A DNA stretch of 64,000 nucleotides from Streptomyces sp. CG1. Lineage in GTDB: Bacteria > Actinomycetota > Actinomycetes > Streptomycetales > Streptomycetaceae. Below are positions 7,407-15,960 of the stretch, one piece after another. Below the pieces are notes generated by a model. That model saw only the letters and a list, made by a program, of their open reading frames with translations. It made no database searches and had not been told where the DNA came from. The translations under genes were made by a program, and so were the position numbers. The first letter of the stretch is position 1, and each line of letters starts with the position of its first letter. The stretch covers positions 6,999,501 to 7,063,500 of the forward strand of contig NZ_CP163518.1 in the NCBI RefSeq assembly GCF_041080625.1, written 5' to 3'.

Positions 7407-8345
7407 CTACGCCAGCAGGCCCGAGGACCTCCACAGCCGCCTGCCGACACCCCGCAGCACGCCGATGTCGTCCAGGAAGTCGGTGAGCCGCTTCGCGCCT
7501 GTCTGCATGACCTCGCGGCGGTGGGCGCTCGCCTTCACCTGGGCCATGGCCTCCTGCCGGTCCAGGCCGACGTTCGTGTAGACCTCGGGATTCACGAAGG
7601 CCACCGAGAAGATCCGGGCGAACTCACCCGACGTGACCCGGGTGAACTCCTGCGACCACCTCGGCGCCGTCATCATCTGGCGCCGCAGCTCCTCACGGGC
7701 GTACCGGACATGGCGCGCCTCCTCGACCACATGGATGCGTGTGACGCCACGGATCAGCGGCTGCACCCGCTCGTCCGGGAACGTCAGCCGCTGCATCCAG
7801 TCCAGGACCTCCTCACCGAGGAGGGTGGCCGTGAAGGAGCCGGGCGTGGTGGAGATGGTCTTGAACACGCGGCCGAGGTTCAGGTGGGCCTTGCTGACCG
7901 GGTACCAGGGCGTGCCGCCGTGCGAGATCAGCCGGGCGAACATCTTCGAGTGCCGGCACTCGTCCTCGATCTCGGTGAGGGCGTAGCGGACGTGCGCGCT
8001 CGTGGCCGCCTTGTCGTAGATGTGCCGCACCAGCAGCTGCATCAGGATGATCTCGAACCAGATGCCGAGCGAGGCCAGCGCCGCCGCCTCGTGCTGGGAG
8101 AGCAGGATCCGCTGTTCCTCGCTCATCCGCTTCCACATCGGCGTGTCGTACAGCGACACCAGCTCCGGCGGCCAGAACCACTTGCCCTCCTCGAAGGGCG
8201 CGTCCCAGTCCAGCTCCTTGTCGGGGTCGAAGGAGTGCTTGGCGGAGGAGACGAGCAGTCGTTCGGCCACCTGCTCCCGGTCCTTGAGCAGGCCGAGCGC
8301 GTCGCGCAGACCGTCCAGCGCGTCCGCTTCCGTCAGGGTCGTCAT
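7407..8345 (-). CDS. AurF-like diiron N-oxygenase family protein
   Basis: The 312-aa protein belongs to the diiron oxygenase family of AurF (p-aminobenzoate N-oxygenase). The full ligand set can be read: Glu in LSQHEAAAL, ExxH in EIEDECRH, Glu in LLGEEVLDW, and the H-x3-E-x2-H pattern in IHVVEEARHVRY. These match the seven-residue carboxylate/histidine ligand set of AurF. The protein is predicted to be cytoplasmic with no signal peptide. Family members oxidise amines or hydroxylate diverse substrates; the substrate here is unknown and no biosynthetic cluster surrounds it. ATG start at 8345. It is divergent from a second diiron gene with 124 bp between, and TetR lies downstream. Confidence 0.85.
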   Translation of the reverse strand: MTTLTEADALDGLRDALGLLKDREQVAERLLVSSAKHSFDPDKELDWDAPFEEGKWFWPPELVSLYDTPMWKRMSEEQRILLSQHEAAALASLGIWFEIILMQLLVRHIYDKAATSAHVRYALTEIEDECRHSKMFARLISHGGTPWYPVSKAHLNLGRVFKTISTTPGSFTATLLGEEVLDWMQRLTFPDERVQPLIRGVTRIHVVEEARHVRYAREELRRQMMTAPRWSQEFTRVTSGEFARIFSVAFVNPEVYTNVGLDRQEAMAQVKASAHRREVMQTGAKRLTDFLDDIGVLRGVGRRLWRSSGLLA

Positions 8346-8469
8346 GGCTCCCTCACCTCGTTACCGGGGGATACATCGTCCTGCCTCTTATGAGACTGCT
8401 TGTCAGCAAGGTCGTCAATCCCTTGCACATGACTTGTTGACTCCGCGTCTACGTGTGAGCCTGCGAGGT
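8346..8469. promoter_or_regulatory. Divergent promoter region of the two diiron genes
   Basis: This 124-bp spacer separates the divergent starts. It contains a short palindrome, CTTG-TCAG-CAAG (8399-8410), a possible TetR operator. The 3' half carries TTGAC followed by TACGTGTGAG close to the plus-strand start. Neither element was tested against other genomes. Confidence 0.35.
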
Positions 8470-9579
8470 ATGCCGACCCATGACCTGTACGCCAACGATC
8501 CCGGTGCCTCCCCCTGGCAGGTGCCCGCGAGCGGCGCCGCCCGCTTCAACTGGGAGTACGACGACGGCCGCGAACGGCTGCTCGCCCTGTACCAGAAGGG
8601 CAAGGACAAGCAGTGGGACGGGCAGCAGCGCATCGACTGGGACCTCGAGGTCGACCCGTACGACGCGCTCGGCACGCCCGACGAGTCCATGTCCCTGTAC
8701 GGCACCCCGTACTGGGACAAGCTCACCGACAAGGACAAGGCAGAGCTGCGCCTGCACTACGCCTCCTGGCAGTTCAGCCAGTTCCTGCACGGCGAGCAGG
8801 GCGCCATGATCTGCGCGGCGCGGATCGTGGAGTCGGTGCCCGACCTGGACGCCAAGTTCTACTCCGCGACCCAGACGATGGACGAGGCCCGGCACGCCGA
8901 GATCTACGGCCGGTTCCTGCATGAGAAGGTCGGGCTCGTCTACCCGATCAACGACAATCTGCAGTCCCTTCTCGGCGACACGCTCCGCGACAGCCGCTGG
9001 GACATGCCCTATCTGGGTATGCAGGTGCTCATCGAAGGGCTGGCGCTGGCCGCCTTCGGGATGATCCGGGACACCACCACCAAGCCGCTGCCCCAGCAGA
9101 TCCTCACCTACGTCATGCAGGACGAGGCCCGGCACGTGGCCTTCGGCCGGCTGGCCCTGCGCGACTACTACAAGCAGCTCACCGACGCCGAACTGCGCGA
9201 GCGCGAGGAGTTCGTCATCGAGGGCTGCTATCTGATGCGCGACCGGCTGCGGGGCGTCGAGGTCCTGGAGAACTTCGGCATCCCCAAGGCCGAGGCGGAG
9301 GCCCTGAGTGAGCGCTCGGAGTTCCTCCGGCTGTTCCGCCGGCTGCTGTTCAGCCGGATCGTGCCCTGCGTCAAGGACATCGGCCTGTGGGGCAAACGGC
9401 TCCAGGAGGCCTATGTCGACATGGGCGTCTTCGAGATGGGCGACTCCAGCCTGGACCTGCTCATGGCCCAGGACGAGGAACTGGCCGAGCAGTTGGACGC
9501 GCGGCGCTTCGCCGCCGAGGAACGGGACCGCATCGCGGAGGTGCGGGAGGCGATCGAGTCGGGGGCGGCGGAGAGCTGA
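8470..9579 (+). CDS. Ferritin-like/R2-like diiron protein
   Basis: This 369-aa protein has a ferritin-like four-helix diiron site: Glu in FLHGEQGAM, ExxH in TMDEARHAEIYGRF, Glu in QVLIEGLALAAF and ExxH in VMQDEARHVAFGRL. The spacing is that of the ribonucleotide-reductase R2-like oxidase/long-chain hydroxylase group rather than of iron-storage ferritins. ATG 8470 is preceded by GCGAGG; a longer upstream reading frame has no coding support. It is divergent from the AurF-like gene, so the two may work on one substrate or respond to one signal. The C-terminal helix is Glu/Arg-rich. The function beyond an oxygen-activating diiron enzyme cannot be stated. Confidence 0.85.
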   Translation: MPTHDLYANDPGASPWQVPASGAARFNWEYDDGRERLLALYQKGKDKQWDGQQRIDWDLEVDPYDALGTPDESMSLYGTPYWDKLTDKDKAELRLHYASWQFSQFLHGEQGAMICAARIVESVPDLDAKFYSATQTMDEARHAEIYGRFLHEKVGLVYPINDNLQSLLGDTLRDSRWDMPYLGMQVLIEGLALAAFGMIRDTTTKPLPQQILTYVMQDEARHVAFGRLALRDYYKQLTDAELREREEFVIEGCYLMRDRLRGVEVLENFGIPKAEAEALSERSEFLRLFRRLLFSRIVPCVKDIGLWGKRLQEAYVDMGVFEMGDSSLDLLMAQDEELAEQLDARRFAAEERDRIAEVREAIESGAAES

Positions 9580-9628
9580 GGCCGCGGAGGGCCGAGGCGG
9601 TGGAGGGCTCAGGCTGCGTAGGGGCGTC

Positions 9629-9669
9629 CACCCGGGCGCAGTAAACAGGTCGGTCACCCGGGTGCAGTA
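9629..9669 (+). repeat. 15-bp direct repeats in the promoter of the Pro-rich membrane gene
   Basis: CACCCGGGCGCAGTA at 9629-9643 and CACCCGGGTGCAGTA at 9655-9669 differ in one base, with starts 26 bp apart. The second copy runs into a -10-like TAGCCT (9668-9673) exactly 6 nt before the GTG start. The pair could be a tandem activator or repressor site. Confidence 0.5.
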
Positions 9670-9679
9670 GCCTCCCGGC

Positions 9680-10504
9680 GTGTCCATGCCTCCGCCACCG
9701 CAGCAGCCGTACCCCAACGGCCCCCAGCAGCCGCCGTATCCGTACGGCCAGCCGCCTCCGCAGGCCGCCCCCGGCCCGTACGGCTCCCCGTATCCGCCGC
9801 AGCCGTACCCGCCCCAGCAGCCCTACGGTCTGCAGCCGTACCCCTGGGGTGCGCCGCCCCTGGCCCCGCTGCCGAAGAAGCGGCGGGTCGGGCTGATCCT
9901 CGGGATCGTGGGCGGCGCCGTCGCGGCGGTCGTCGTGGTGCTCGTCCTCCTGGCCGGGCTGGCGGCCGGCAGCGGCTTCCCCGAGGCGAAGAACAAGCTC
10001 ACCCTGCCCAGGACCCTGCTCGCCGGGAAGTACCGGCTCGCCCGGGACCTCTCCGGCACCGAGGGCAAGAAGATCGAGAACGAGGCCGACGGGGCCTGGG
10101 ACGCCCAGGGCATCCACGGCGTGGTCGGCTCCTACGACGTGGACGGCGACGCGACCAAGGGCACCCTGGTGGTGTCGGGCATGTACGGCCGGTTCAAGAA
10201 CGGCGACGCGGCCCGCACGAGCATGATGAAGGGCGCCGCCGAGGGCGCGGGCGCCACGGTCGCCGTCCCCGCGAAGGACTTCGGCCTGAGCGGTGTGACG
10301 ATCACCTGCGAGGTGATCACCCAGGAGCAGATGGGCACGAAGATCACTGTGCCCATGTGCGCCTGGGCCGACGGCAACACGGGTGCCACGGTCGCCACCG
10401 TGGACACGCCGCTCGCGTCGAAGAACCCGTCGGACGTCGACCTGCCGGCGCTCGCGAAGAACACCCTCGAGGTCCGGTCCGAGGCGGTCAAGCCGATCGG
10501 CTGA
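9680..10504 (+). CDS. Single-pass membrane protein with Pro/Tyr/Gln-rich cytoplasmic N-terminus
   Basis: The 274-aa protein begins with about 65 residues of PYPPQQPYG-type low complexity, then KKRR and a transmembrane helix (about residues 72-95, LILGIVGGAVAAVVVVLVLL). An extracytoplasmic domain of about 175 residues follows, with two cysteines (ITCEV, PMCAW) that could form a disulfide. The build resembles many actinobacterial surface proteins whose disordered N-terminus faces the cytoplasm; no enzyme motif is seen. GTG 9680 has no Shine-Dalgarno and follows a -10-like hexamer by 6 nt, suggesting leaderless translation; ATG 9686 is an alternative. The 3' end overlaps the convergent DUF3291 gene by 17 bp. 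Confidence 0.8.
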   Translation: MSMPPPPQQPYPNGPQQPPYPYGQPPPQAAPGPYGSPYPPQPYPPQQPYGLQPYPWGAPPLAPLPKKRRVGLILGIVGGAVAAVVVVLVLLAGLAAGSGFPEAKNKLTLPRTLLAGKYRLARDLSGTEGKKIENEADGAWDAQGIHGVVGSYDVDGDATKGTLVVSGMYGRFKNGDAARTSMMKGAAEGAGATVAVPAKDFGLSGVTITCEVITQEQMGTKITVPMCAWADGNTGATVATVDTPLASKNPSDVDLPALAKNTLEVRSEAVKPIG

Positions 10505-10985
10505 CCGCGGTCGCGTCCTGAGAGGACTCCGGCGCCGGGAACGTCGTCCGCAGTGTGAAGGCGTACGGCGTCGCACCGTGCGCCCTCAGGTGCAGCAGCC
10601 GGTCCTCGGCCTCGGCCACGGTCGGGCGGTGGCCGGCCGGTACCCACCACAGCGTGGTCACCGCCTCCTCGAGCTTCTCGAACCAGTCCCTGCGCCGGGC
10701 CAGCAACTCCCGGTGCTGCCCCTGGTACATGAACGCCGTGAGCGCGTTCGTGTCCCGCCATGTCGACATGTTGATGATGAGCCACTCGTCGCCGAGCACG
10801 GGGATGTCGGTGGCGTTTCCGGTGTCGCTCTGCAGCCGCCAGACGAAGCCGTCCGCGGCGTCCGCCGTCGCGTTGACCGGGTCGAGCGCGTCGACGAAGT
10901 CCTTCAACTGGGGTGAGTCCAAAGGGAACTTGAGGCGGGCGATGTTGACCTCGGCGAGTTCGTACGCCGCTGCGGTATCCGTCAT
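10488..10985 (-). CDS. DUF3291 family protein
   Basis: This 165-aa protein is recognised by its DUF3291 features: LAEVNIARLKFPLDSPQLKD at the N-terminus, GFVWRLQS, and the central IINMSTWRDTNALTAFMYQG, followed by WWVPAGHRPTVAEAEDRLLHL. The family has a ferredoxin-like dimeric alpha-beta barrel fold seen in small monooxygenases and heme-binding proteins, but no reaction is established. ATG 10985 is chosen because a much longer open frame upstream is only the antisense shadow of the PBP gene. It is probably monocistronic and converges with the membrane-protein gene. Confidence 0.82.
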   Translation of the reverse strand: MTDTAAAYELAEVNIARLKFPLDSPQLKDFVDALDPVNATADAADGFVWRLQSDTGNATDIPVLGDEWLIINMSTWRDTNALTAFMYQGQHRELLARRRDWFEKLEEAVTTLWWVPAGHRPTVAEAEDRLLHLRAHGATPYAFTLRTTFPAPESSQDATAVSRSA

Positions 10986-11029
10986 GACCGAACGGTAGGT
11001 CGGCCCGGCCGGTGCCGGTACCCCCCGTC

Positions 11030-12514
11030 TCACAGGCCGAGAACCGCCCGCATCACCCCCTGCGCGATCGGCGCCGCGACCCCGCCGCCGCTGATCTCGC
11101 CCCGGTTCGCCGAGGCGTCCTCCACCACCACCGCGACCGCCACCTGCGGCTGCGGCTGGTCGTCGGGCTGCGCCCAGGAGACGAACCAGGCGTACGGCGC
11201 ACCGGAGTTGCCGACCCCGTGCTGCGCGGTGCCGGTCTTGCCGCCGACGAGGGCGCCGCGGATGGCCGCGCGCCGGCCGGTGCCCTCCCGGACCACGTCC
11301 GTCATCAGCTCCTTCAGCCGCGCGGCCGTCGAGGGGCTCATCGCCTGCCGCAGCGGATGCGCCCCGCTCCCGGCGAGTGTCACACCGCTCGGCCGGGTCG
11401 TTCGCTCCACCAGGTACGGCGTGCGCAGCTGCCCGCCGTTGGCGACGGCCGCCGACACCATCGCCATCTGCAGCGGTGTGGCCCGCGTGTTGTACTGCCC
11501 GATCGACGACAGCGCCAGCTGCGCCCGGTCCACGTGCGTGTCGAAGGTGCTGGGCGCGACCGCGAAGGGGATGCGCAGCCCGGCGTCGTTGAAGCCGAAC
11601 GCGGCCGCCGCGGCGGTCATGTTCGCCGCCCCGACGTCCACGCCGAGCTTGGCGAACACCGTGTTGCAGGACCACTCGAAGGCCGACCGCAGCGAGGCGT
11701 CGTCGCAGCCGTCGCCCTCGTTGGTCAGCCGGGTCGTGGTGCCGGGCAGCCGGTAGGGGTCGGGCGAGTCGGTGGGCGCGTCCAGGTCGGTGATCACGCC
11801 CGCGTCCAGCGCCGCCGCCGCGGTGACCACCTTGAACGTCGACCCCGGCGGATAGGTCTGCCGTACCGCCCGGTTGAGCATCGGCTTCTCCGGGTCGTGG
11901 TTGAGCCGCGCCCACGCCGAGGCCACCGCCTCGCCGTTGCCCGACAGCTCGCCGGGGTCGTACGACGGACTCGACACCAGCGCCAGGATGCGGCCCGTGG
12001 CCGGCTCGATCGCGGCCACCGCGCCCTTGCGCCCGGCCAGCCCCCGGTACGCCGCCCGCTGCGCGTCCGGGTTGAGCGTCGTGACGATGTTCCCGACCCG
12101 GCCGGAGGCGCGCGTCATGCCGCTCCACAGTGGCAGCGGCGACAGCAACGGATCCGTGCCGGAGAGCACCCCGTCCCCGGTGTGCTCCAGGAACGTCGTG
12201 CCGTACGACTGCGAGGCGAAGCCGGTGACCGGGGCGTACAACGGGCCGTCCCGGTAGCTGCGTTCGAAGCGCAGCTGCTCGCCGGTGTCCACGGAGCCGG
12301 TGACCGGCTCGTCGCCGACCAGGATGTCGCCCCGCGGCCGGCCGTACCGGGCGATCGCGCCGCGCCGGTTGGCCGGACTGTCGTCGTACATCCGGGACTG
12401 CACCACCTGCACCCGGGCCGCGTTGACCAGCAGCGCCGCCAGCAGCAGCGCGCAGAACGCGCAGGCGTGCCGGATGTAGCGGGCCATCGGCCGTCCGCCG
12501 CCGTAGTCGCTCAC
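11030..12514 (-). CDS. Class B penicillin-binding protein (PBP2/FtsI-like transpeptidase)
   Basis: The 494-aa bPBP has a transmembrane anchor at about residues 12-35 ([19 protein letters not shown]), a pedestal domain, then the transpeptidase with SxxK in PGSTFKVV, SxN in EWSCNTVFA and KTG in GGKTGTAQ. It crosslinks peptidoglycan outside the membrane as partner of the SEDS protein encoded directly upstream. The GTG start at 12514 overlaps the rodA-like stop (GTGA), indicating coupled translation; ATG 12487 is an alternative. At 494 aa it is short for the family but complete. It is the last gene of the lipoprotein-kinase-SEDS-PBP unit. Confidence 0.93.
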   Translation of the reverse strand: MSDYGGGRPMARYIRHACAFCALLLAALLVNAARVQVVQSRMYDDSPANRRGAIARYGRPRGDILVGDEPVTGSVDTGEQLRFERSYRDGPLYAPVTGFASQSYGTTFLEHTGDGVLSGTDPLLSPLPLWSGMTRASGRVGNIVTTLNPDAQRAAYRGLAGRKGAVAAIEPATGRILALVSSPSYDPGELSGNGEAVASAWARLNHDPEKPMLNRAVRQTYPPGSTFKVVTAAAALDAGVITDLDAPTDSPDPYRLPGTTTRLTNEGDGCDDASLRSAFEWSCNTVFAKLGVDVGAANMTAAAAAFGFNDAGLRIPFAVAPSTFDTHVDRAQLALSSIGQYNTRATPLQMAMVSAAVANGGQLRTPYLVERTTRPSGVTLAGSGAHPLRQAMSPSTAARLKELMTDVVREGTGRRAAIRGALVGGKTGTAQHGVGNSGAPYAWFVSWAQPDDQPQPQVAVAVVVEDASANRGEISGGGVAAPIAQGVMRAVLGL

Positions 12515-13872
12515 GCCGCCTCCTGTCCGTCGTACTGGCTGCGCGCCGAGTCGCTCACCCGGATCAGCAGCGCCACGATCGCCCAGTTCGTGACCACCGA
12601 GGAGCCGCCCTGCGCGAGGAACGGCATCGCCATGCCGGTCAGCGGGATCAGCCCGGTGACCCCGCCCGCGATCACGAACACCTGCAGCGCCAGGAGCGAG
12701 GCGAGCCCGACCGCGAGCAGCCGGCCGAAGGGCTCCCGCAGGGCGCGGCCCGCCCGGTAGCCGCGCTCGACCAGCAGCGCGTACAGCAGGAAGATCGCCG
12801 CGAGTCCGGCGAGTCCCAGTTCCTCGCCCGCCGTGGCCAGGATGAAGTCCGACTTGGCGGCGAAGCCGATGAGGATGGAGTGCCCGAGCCCGAGCCCGGT
12901 GCCGAGCACGCCGCCCGCCGCGAAGGCGAACAGTGACTGCGAGAGCTGGTTGGGCCCCTGCCCGGCCTCGATGGTGCGGAAAGGGTGCAGCCAGTCCTCG
13001 ATCCGCTGGTTCACATGCGGCTCGAGCCGCCCCACGGCGACGGCCCCCAGCACGGCGAGCACCAGCCCCACCGCGATCCAGCCGGTCCGCCCCGTGGCGA
13101 CGTACAGCACCACCACGAACAGCCCGAAGAACAGCAGCGAGGTGCCGAGGTCCCGCTCCAGGACCAGCACCCCGACGCTCAGCAGCCAGATCGTCACGAT
13201 CGGGCCGAGCACCCGCCCGGTCGGGAACTGCAGCACCCACAGCCGGCGGCCGGTGTACGCCAGCGCGCTGCGGTTGGCGGCCAGATAGGCGGCGAAGAAC
13301 ACCGCGAGCAGCACCTTCGCGAACTCGCCCGGCTGGATGGAGAATCCGGCGATCCTGAGCCAGATACGGGCGCCGTTGATCGCCGGGAACAGGATCGGCA
13401 GCGCGAGCAGCCCGAGCGCGGAGGCCACCCACACATACGAGTACCGCTGGAGCACCCGGTGGTCGCGCAGCACCAGCACCACGGCGATGAACAGCCCGAA
13501 CCCGAGCGTGGACCACACCAGCTGGGCCGGGGCCGCCTGGCTGTGCGGGGTCTCCAGGTCCAGCCGGTAGATCAGGACCAGCCCGAGTCCGTTGAGCAGC
13601 ACGGCGATCGGCAGGAACAGCGGATCGGCGTACGGCGCCCGGACGCGCACCACGAGATGCGCCAGCAGGGCGAGCACACCGAGCCCGGCGCCGTAACCGG
13701 CGGCACCGGGCGGCACGGTGCCGGTCCGTGCCACCCCCACCGCGCAGTAGCCGTACACGGACAGCAGCACGGCCAGCACGATCAGGGCGAGTTCGATGCC
13801 ACGGCGCCGGGGGAGGCGTACGACGGGTGCGCGAGCCTGCGCCGCCGCCACGGTGGTTCCGGCCTTGGTCAT
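12511..13872 (-). CDS. FtsW/RodA/SpoVE (SEDS) peptidoglycan glycosyltransferase
   Basis: This 453-aa polytopic protein (about 12 hydrophobic segments) belongs to the SEDS family, which polymerises lipid II. Signature regions seen are GARIWLRIAGFSIQPGEFAK, the catalytic-Asp region AAKSDFILATAGEELGLAG and GLIPLTGMAMPFLAQGGSS. It works with the bPBP encoded four bases downstream. Streptomyces carries several SEDS/bPBP pairs for vegetative growth and sporulation, and which process this one serves is not visible. ATG 13872. The histidine-kinase gene lies 76 bp upstream on the same strand. Confidence 0.94.
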   Translation of the reverse strand: MTKAGTTVAAAQARAPVVRLPRRRGIELALIVLAVLLSVYGYCAVGVARTGTVPPGAAGYGAGLGVLALLAHLVVRVRAPYADPLFLPIAVLLNGLGLVLIYRLDLETPHSQAAPAQLVWSTLGFGLFIAVVLVLRDHRVLQRYSYVWVASALGLLALPILFPAINGARIWLRIAGFSIQPGEFAKVLLAVFFAAYLAANRSALAYTGRRLWVLQFPTGRVLGPIVTIWLLSVGVLVLERDLGTSLLFFGLFVVVLYVATGRTGWIAVGLVLAVLGAVAVGRLEPHVNQRIEDWLHPFRTIEAGQGPNQLSQSLFAFAAGGVLGTGLGLGHSILIGFAAKSDFILATAGEELGLAGLAAIFLLYALLVERGYRAGRALREPFGRLLAVGLASLLALQVFVIAGGVTGLIPLTGMAMPFLAQGGSSVVTNWAIVALLIRVSDSARSQYDGQEAA

Positions 13873-13948
13873 GCCCGGAACCTACCCAAATAGGTCGTCT
13901 TGTGTGCAGGCCCTGGCACCAGCGTGGCGCGGGGCGGCCCCGAACTCC

Positions 13949-15199
13949 CTAACGCCTGTCCACCACGGGCAGGACCAGCGTGGCGACGGCGCCCCCGTCG
14001 ATCGCGTTGGCGAAGAACAGCTTGGCCCCCAGGACCTCCGCCTGCCCCAGCGCGATGGTCAGCCCGAGCCCGTGCCCGGTGGCCCCGCCCTCCGTACGGA
14101 ACCGCTGCGGCCCATGGGCCACCAGATACTCCGGATACCCGCCCCCGTGATCCCGCACGGTCACCATGGCCCCGTTCACCGTCACCACCACCGGAGACCC
14201 CCCGTGCTTGTGCGCGTTGGCCACCAGATTCCCCAGCACCCGCTCCAGCCGCCGCCGGTCGGTCTCCACCCGTGCGTCGGTGAGGACGCGCACCTCCGTG
14301 TCGGTGCCCGAGGCCCGTACCACCCGCCGGGCCAGCGCCCCCAGCTCCTCGGTGTCCAGGTCCAGCTTCTCCCGGCCGGTGTCCAGCCGGGAGATCTCCA
14401 GCAGGTCCTCGGTGAGGGTGCGCAGTGCCGCCACCCGGTCCCGCACCAGCTCCGTCGGCCGGCCCGGCGGCAGCAGCTCCGCCGCCGCGTGCAAGCCGGT
14501 CAGCGGGGTGCGCAGCTCGTGCGCCACGTCCGCGGTGAACCGCTGCTCGCTCAGCAGCTTGCTCTGCAGGGTCGACGCCATGGTGTCCAGGGCCACCGCC
14601 ACCGCGGCCACCTCGTCCTGCGGCCGGGACGGGTCCTTCGTACGAGGGTCGTCGACCCGTGCGTCCAGATCGCCGCCGCTGATCCGCCGGGCCACCAGTG
14701 CGGTGCCGTGCAGCCGCCGGGTCACCCGGGTCACCCCGAACACGCCGACCAGCACCGTCGCCCCGATCGCGAGCACCGAGGACCACAGAATCGATTTGTC
14801 GAGCCCGGCGATGGTGCGGGACTGCTGCGAGTAGTCGACCGCCACGGCCACCGCCCGGTGCCCGGCCACCGGACCCGCCGCCCACATCGTCGGCCGCCCC
14901 TGGTACACGGAGACCATCGTGCCCCGCCCACCGGCCGCCGCCAGCGCCCGCAGCGGCGCGGGCAGCCCCGAGGGGTCCACCCCGGCACTCGGCATCAGGG
15001 TGTCCCCGGCCTCGTAGTCCTGGGTGGCCTCCGCGAGGCGGGAGAGCGCCAGACCGCGGGCCTGGCCGACGGTCTGGTCGGTCACCGAGACATGCACCAG
15101 GACGCCGAGCAGCGCGGCCAGCGCGCAGCACATCACGATGATGAACGCCGCCGCCTTCACGGCGAGCGGCCCGGCCCAGCGGGGGAGCGCGAGCCTCAT
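13949..15199 (-). CDS. Membrane sensor histidine kinase (CseC-like architecture), no adjacent response regulator
   Basis: The 416-aa kinase has TM1 at about residues 12-35 (KAAAFIIVMCCALAALLGVL), an extracytoplasmic sensor of about 110 aa, TM2 (SSVLAIGATVLVGVFGV) and a HAMP linker. The HisKA box is FTADVAHELRTPLTGLHAAA, followed by the HATPase N box NLVANAHKHGG, G1 VRDHGGGYP and G2 GGATGHGLGLTIA. It starts at ATG 15199, overlapping the lipoprotein stop (ATGA). The lipoprotein-kinase pairing recalls CseA-CseC of the sigma-E envelope stress system, but no response regulator or sigma factor gene lies beside it. It is probably co-transcribed with rodA/pbp downstream, so its input is likely envelope state (inference). 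Confidence 0.9.
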   Translation of the reverse strand: MRLALPRWAGPLAVKAAAFIIVMCCALAALLGVLVHVSVTDQTVGQARGLALSRLAEATQDYEAGDTLMPSAGVDPSGLPAPLRALAAAGGRGTMVSVYQGRPTMWAAGPVAGHRAVAVAVDYSQQSRTIAGLDKSILWSSVLAIGATVLVGVFGVTRVTRRLHGTALVARRISGGDLDARVDDPRTKDPSRPQDEVAAVAVALDTMASTLQSKLLSEQRFTADVAHELRTPLTGLHAAAELLPPGRPTELVRDRVAALRTLTEDLLEISRLDTGREKLDLDTEELGALARRVVRASGTDTEVRVLTDARVETDRRRLERVLGNLVANAHKHGGSPVVVTVNGAMVTVRDHGGGYPEYLVAHGPQRFRTEGGATGHGLGLTIALGQAEVLGAKLFFANAIDGGAVATLVLPVVDRR

Positions 15200-15960
15200 C
15201 GCGCGCTCGCGGAGACGGCGGCGGACGGCGTGGTGGACGGTGCCCTGGACGGTGTGACGGACGGCGAGGGCTTCTTGGGAGGCCGGCCGTGACCGGTGTG
15301 CAGATACTCGTCGCGCGAGAACACCATCGCGCGCTGCCCCGGGTCCCACACCCAGGTGGTGCGGTACTCGTAGCCGGAGATGTCGGCCGGCGAGCGCTCG
15401 ATCAGCGCCCGGCCGGCCAGCTCCACGCCGATGATCGCGTCGTTGTCGGCCAGCACCTGCACCAGCTTGTGCTTCTCGACGGTGTAGACCCGTACGGCCG
15501 TCTGGTTGGTCGGGTAGAGCCGGAAGCCGAGCGTCATGTCGTCCCGGCCGTCGCCCGTGAGGTCCCGGTAGTACGGCGTCAGCAGCGGACAGCGGGCCTT
15601 GTCGCCGCCGGGCCGGCAGTCCTTCAGCCGGTCCACGGTCGCGTGATACGCCCCCTTCGAGCCGTAGTCGTCCGGATGCGCCTTGATCTCGGCCTCGACC
15701 ACGTCCACCGGGTCCACCTTGTGGATGTCGTCGCCGGAGACCGTGATCCCCTTGACGACCGCTCTGGTCGCCACGGCGTACGGGTAGGCGGGGCTGGACG
15801 CCGGGCGCAGGTCGGGCCAGAGCTTGGCCGGGCTGACGGCGGGCGCGGTCGCACCCGCGCCCCGCAGTCCGCCGGCATCCCCGCAGGCCACAGCCGCCGC
15901 CGACAGCAGGGCGGCGGCGGCCACGGCGAGGGCGATGCGCACGGGACGGCGGGCTGGCAC
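15196..15960 (-). CDS. Putative lipoprotein coupled to the histidine kinase
   Basis: This 254-aa protein has a lipoprotein-like signal: RRPVRIALAVAAAALLSAAA then VACGD, with the Cys at about residue 26 as the lipidation site (the box is loose, AVAC). The mature part contains YYRDLTGDGRDDMTLGFRL, an FG-GAP-like Asp-rich strand motif, and TWVWDPGQRAMVFSRDEYLH, and ends in a Ser/Thr/Pro-rich tail. CAGGAG precedes the GTG start at 15960. The 4-bp overlap with the kinase suggests it modulates that sensor, as CseA does for CseC. That is analogy, not demonstrated homology. Confidence 0.75.
   Translation of the reverse strand: MPARRPVRIALAVAAAALLSAAAVACGDAGGLRGAGATAPAVSPAKLWPDLRPASSPAYPYAVATRAVVKGITVSGDDIHKVDPVDVVEAEIKAHPDDYGSKGAYHATVDRLKDCRPGGDKARCPLLTPYYRDLTGDGRDDMTLGFRLYPTNQTAVRVYTVEKHKLVQVLADNDAIIGVELAGRALIERSPADISGYEYRTTWVWDPGQRAMVFSRDEYLHTGHGRPPKKPSPSVTPSRAPSTTPSAAVSASAR

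Noticed and set aside
10986..12128. Long upstream extension of the DUF3291 frame
   Set aside because: It is antisense-strand shadow in another frame of the PBP gene and is Arg/Gly-rich without motifs.
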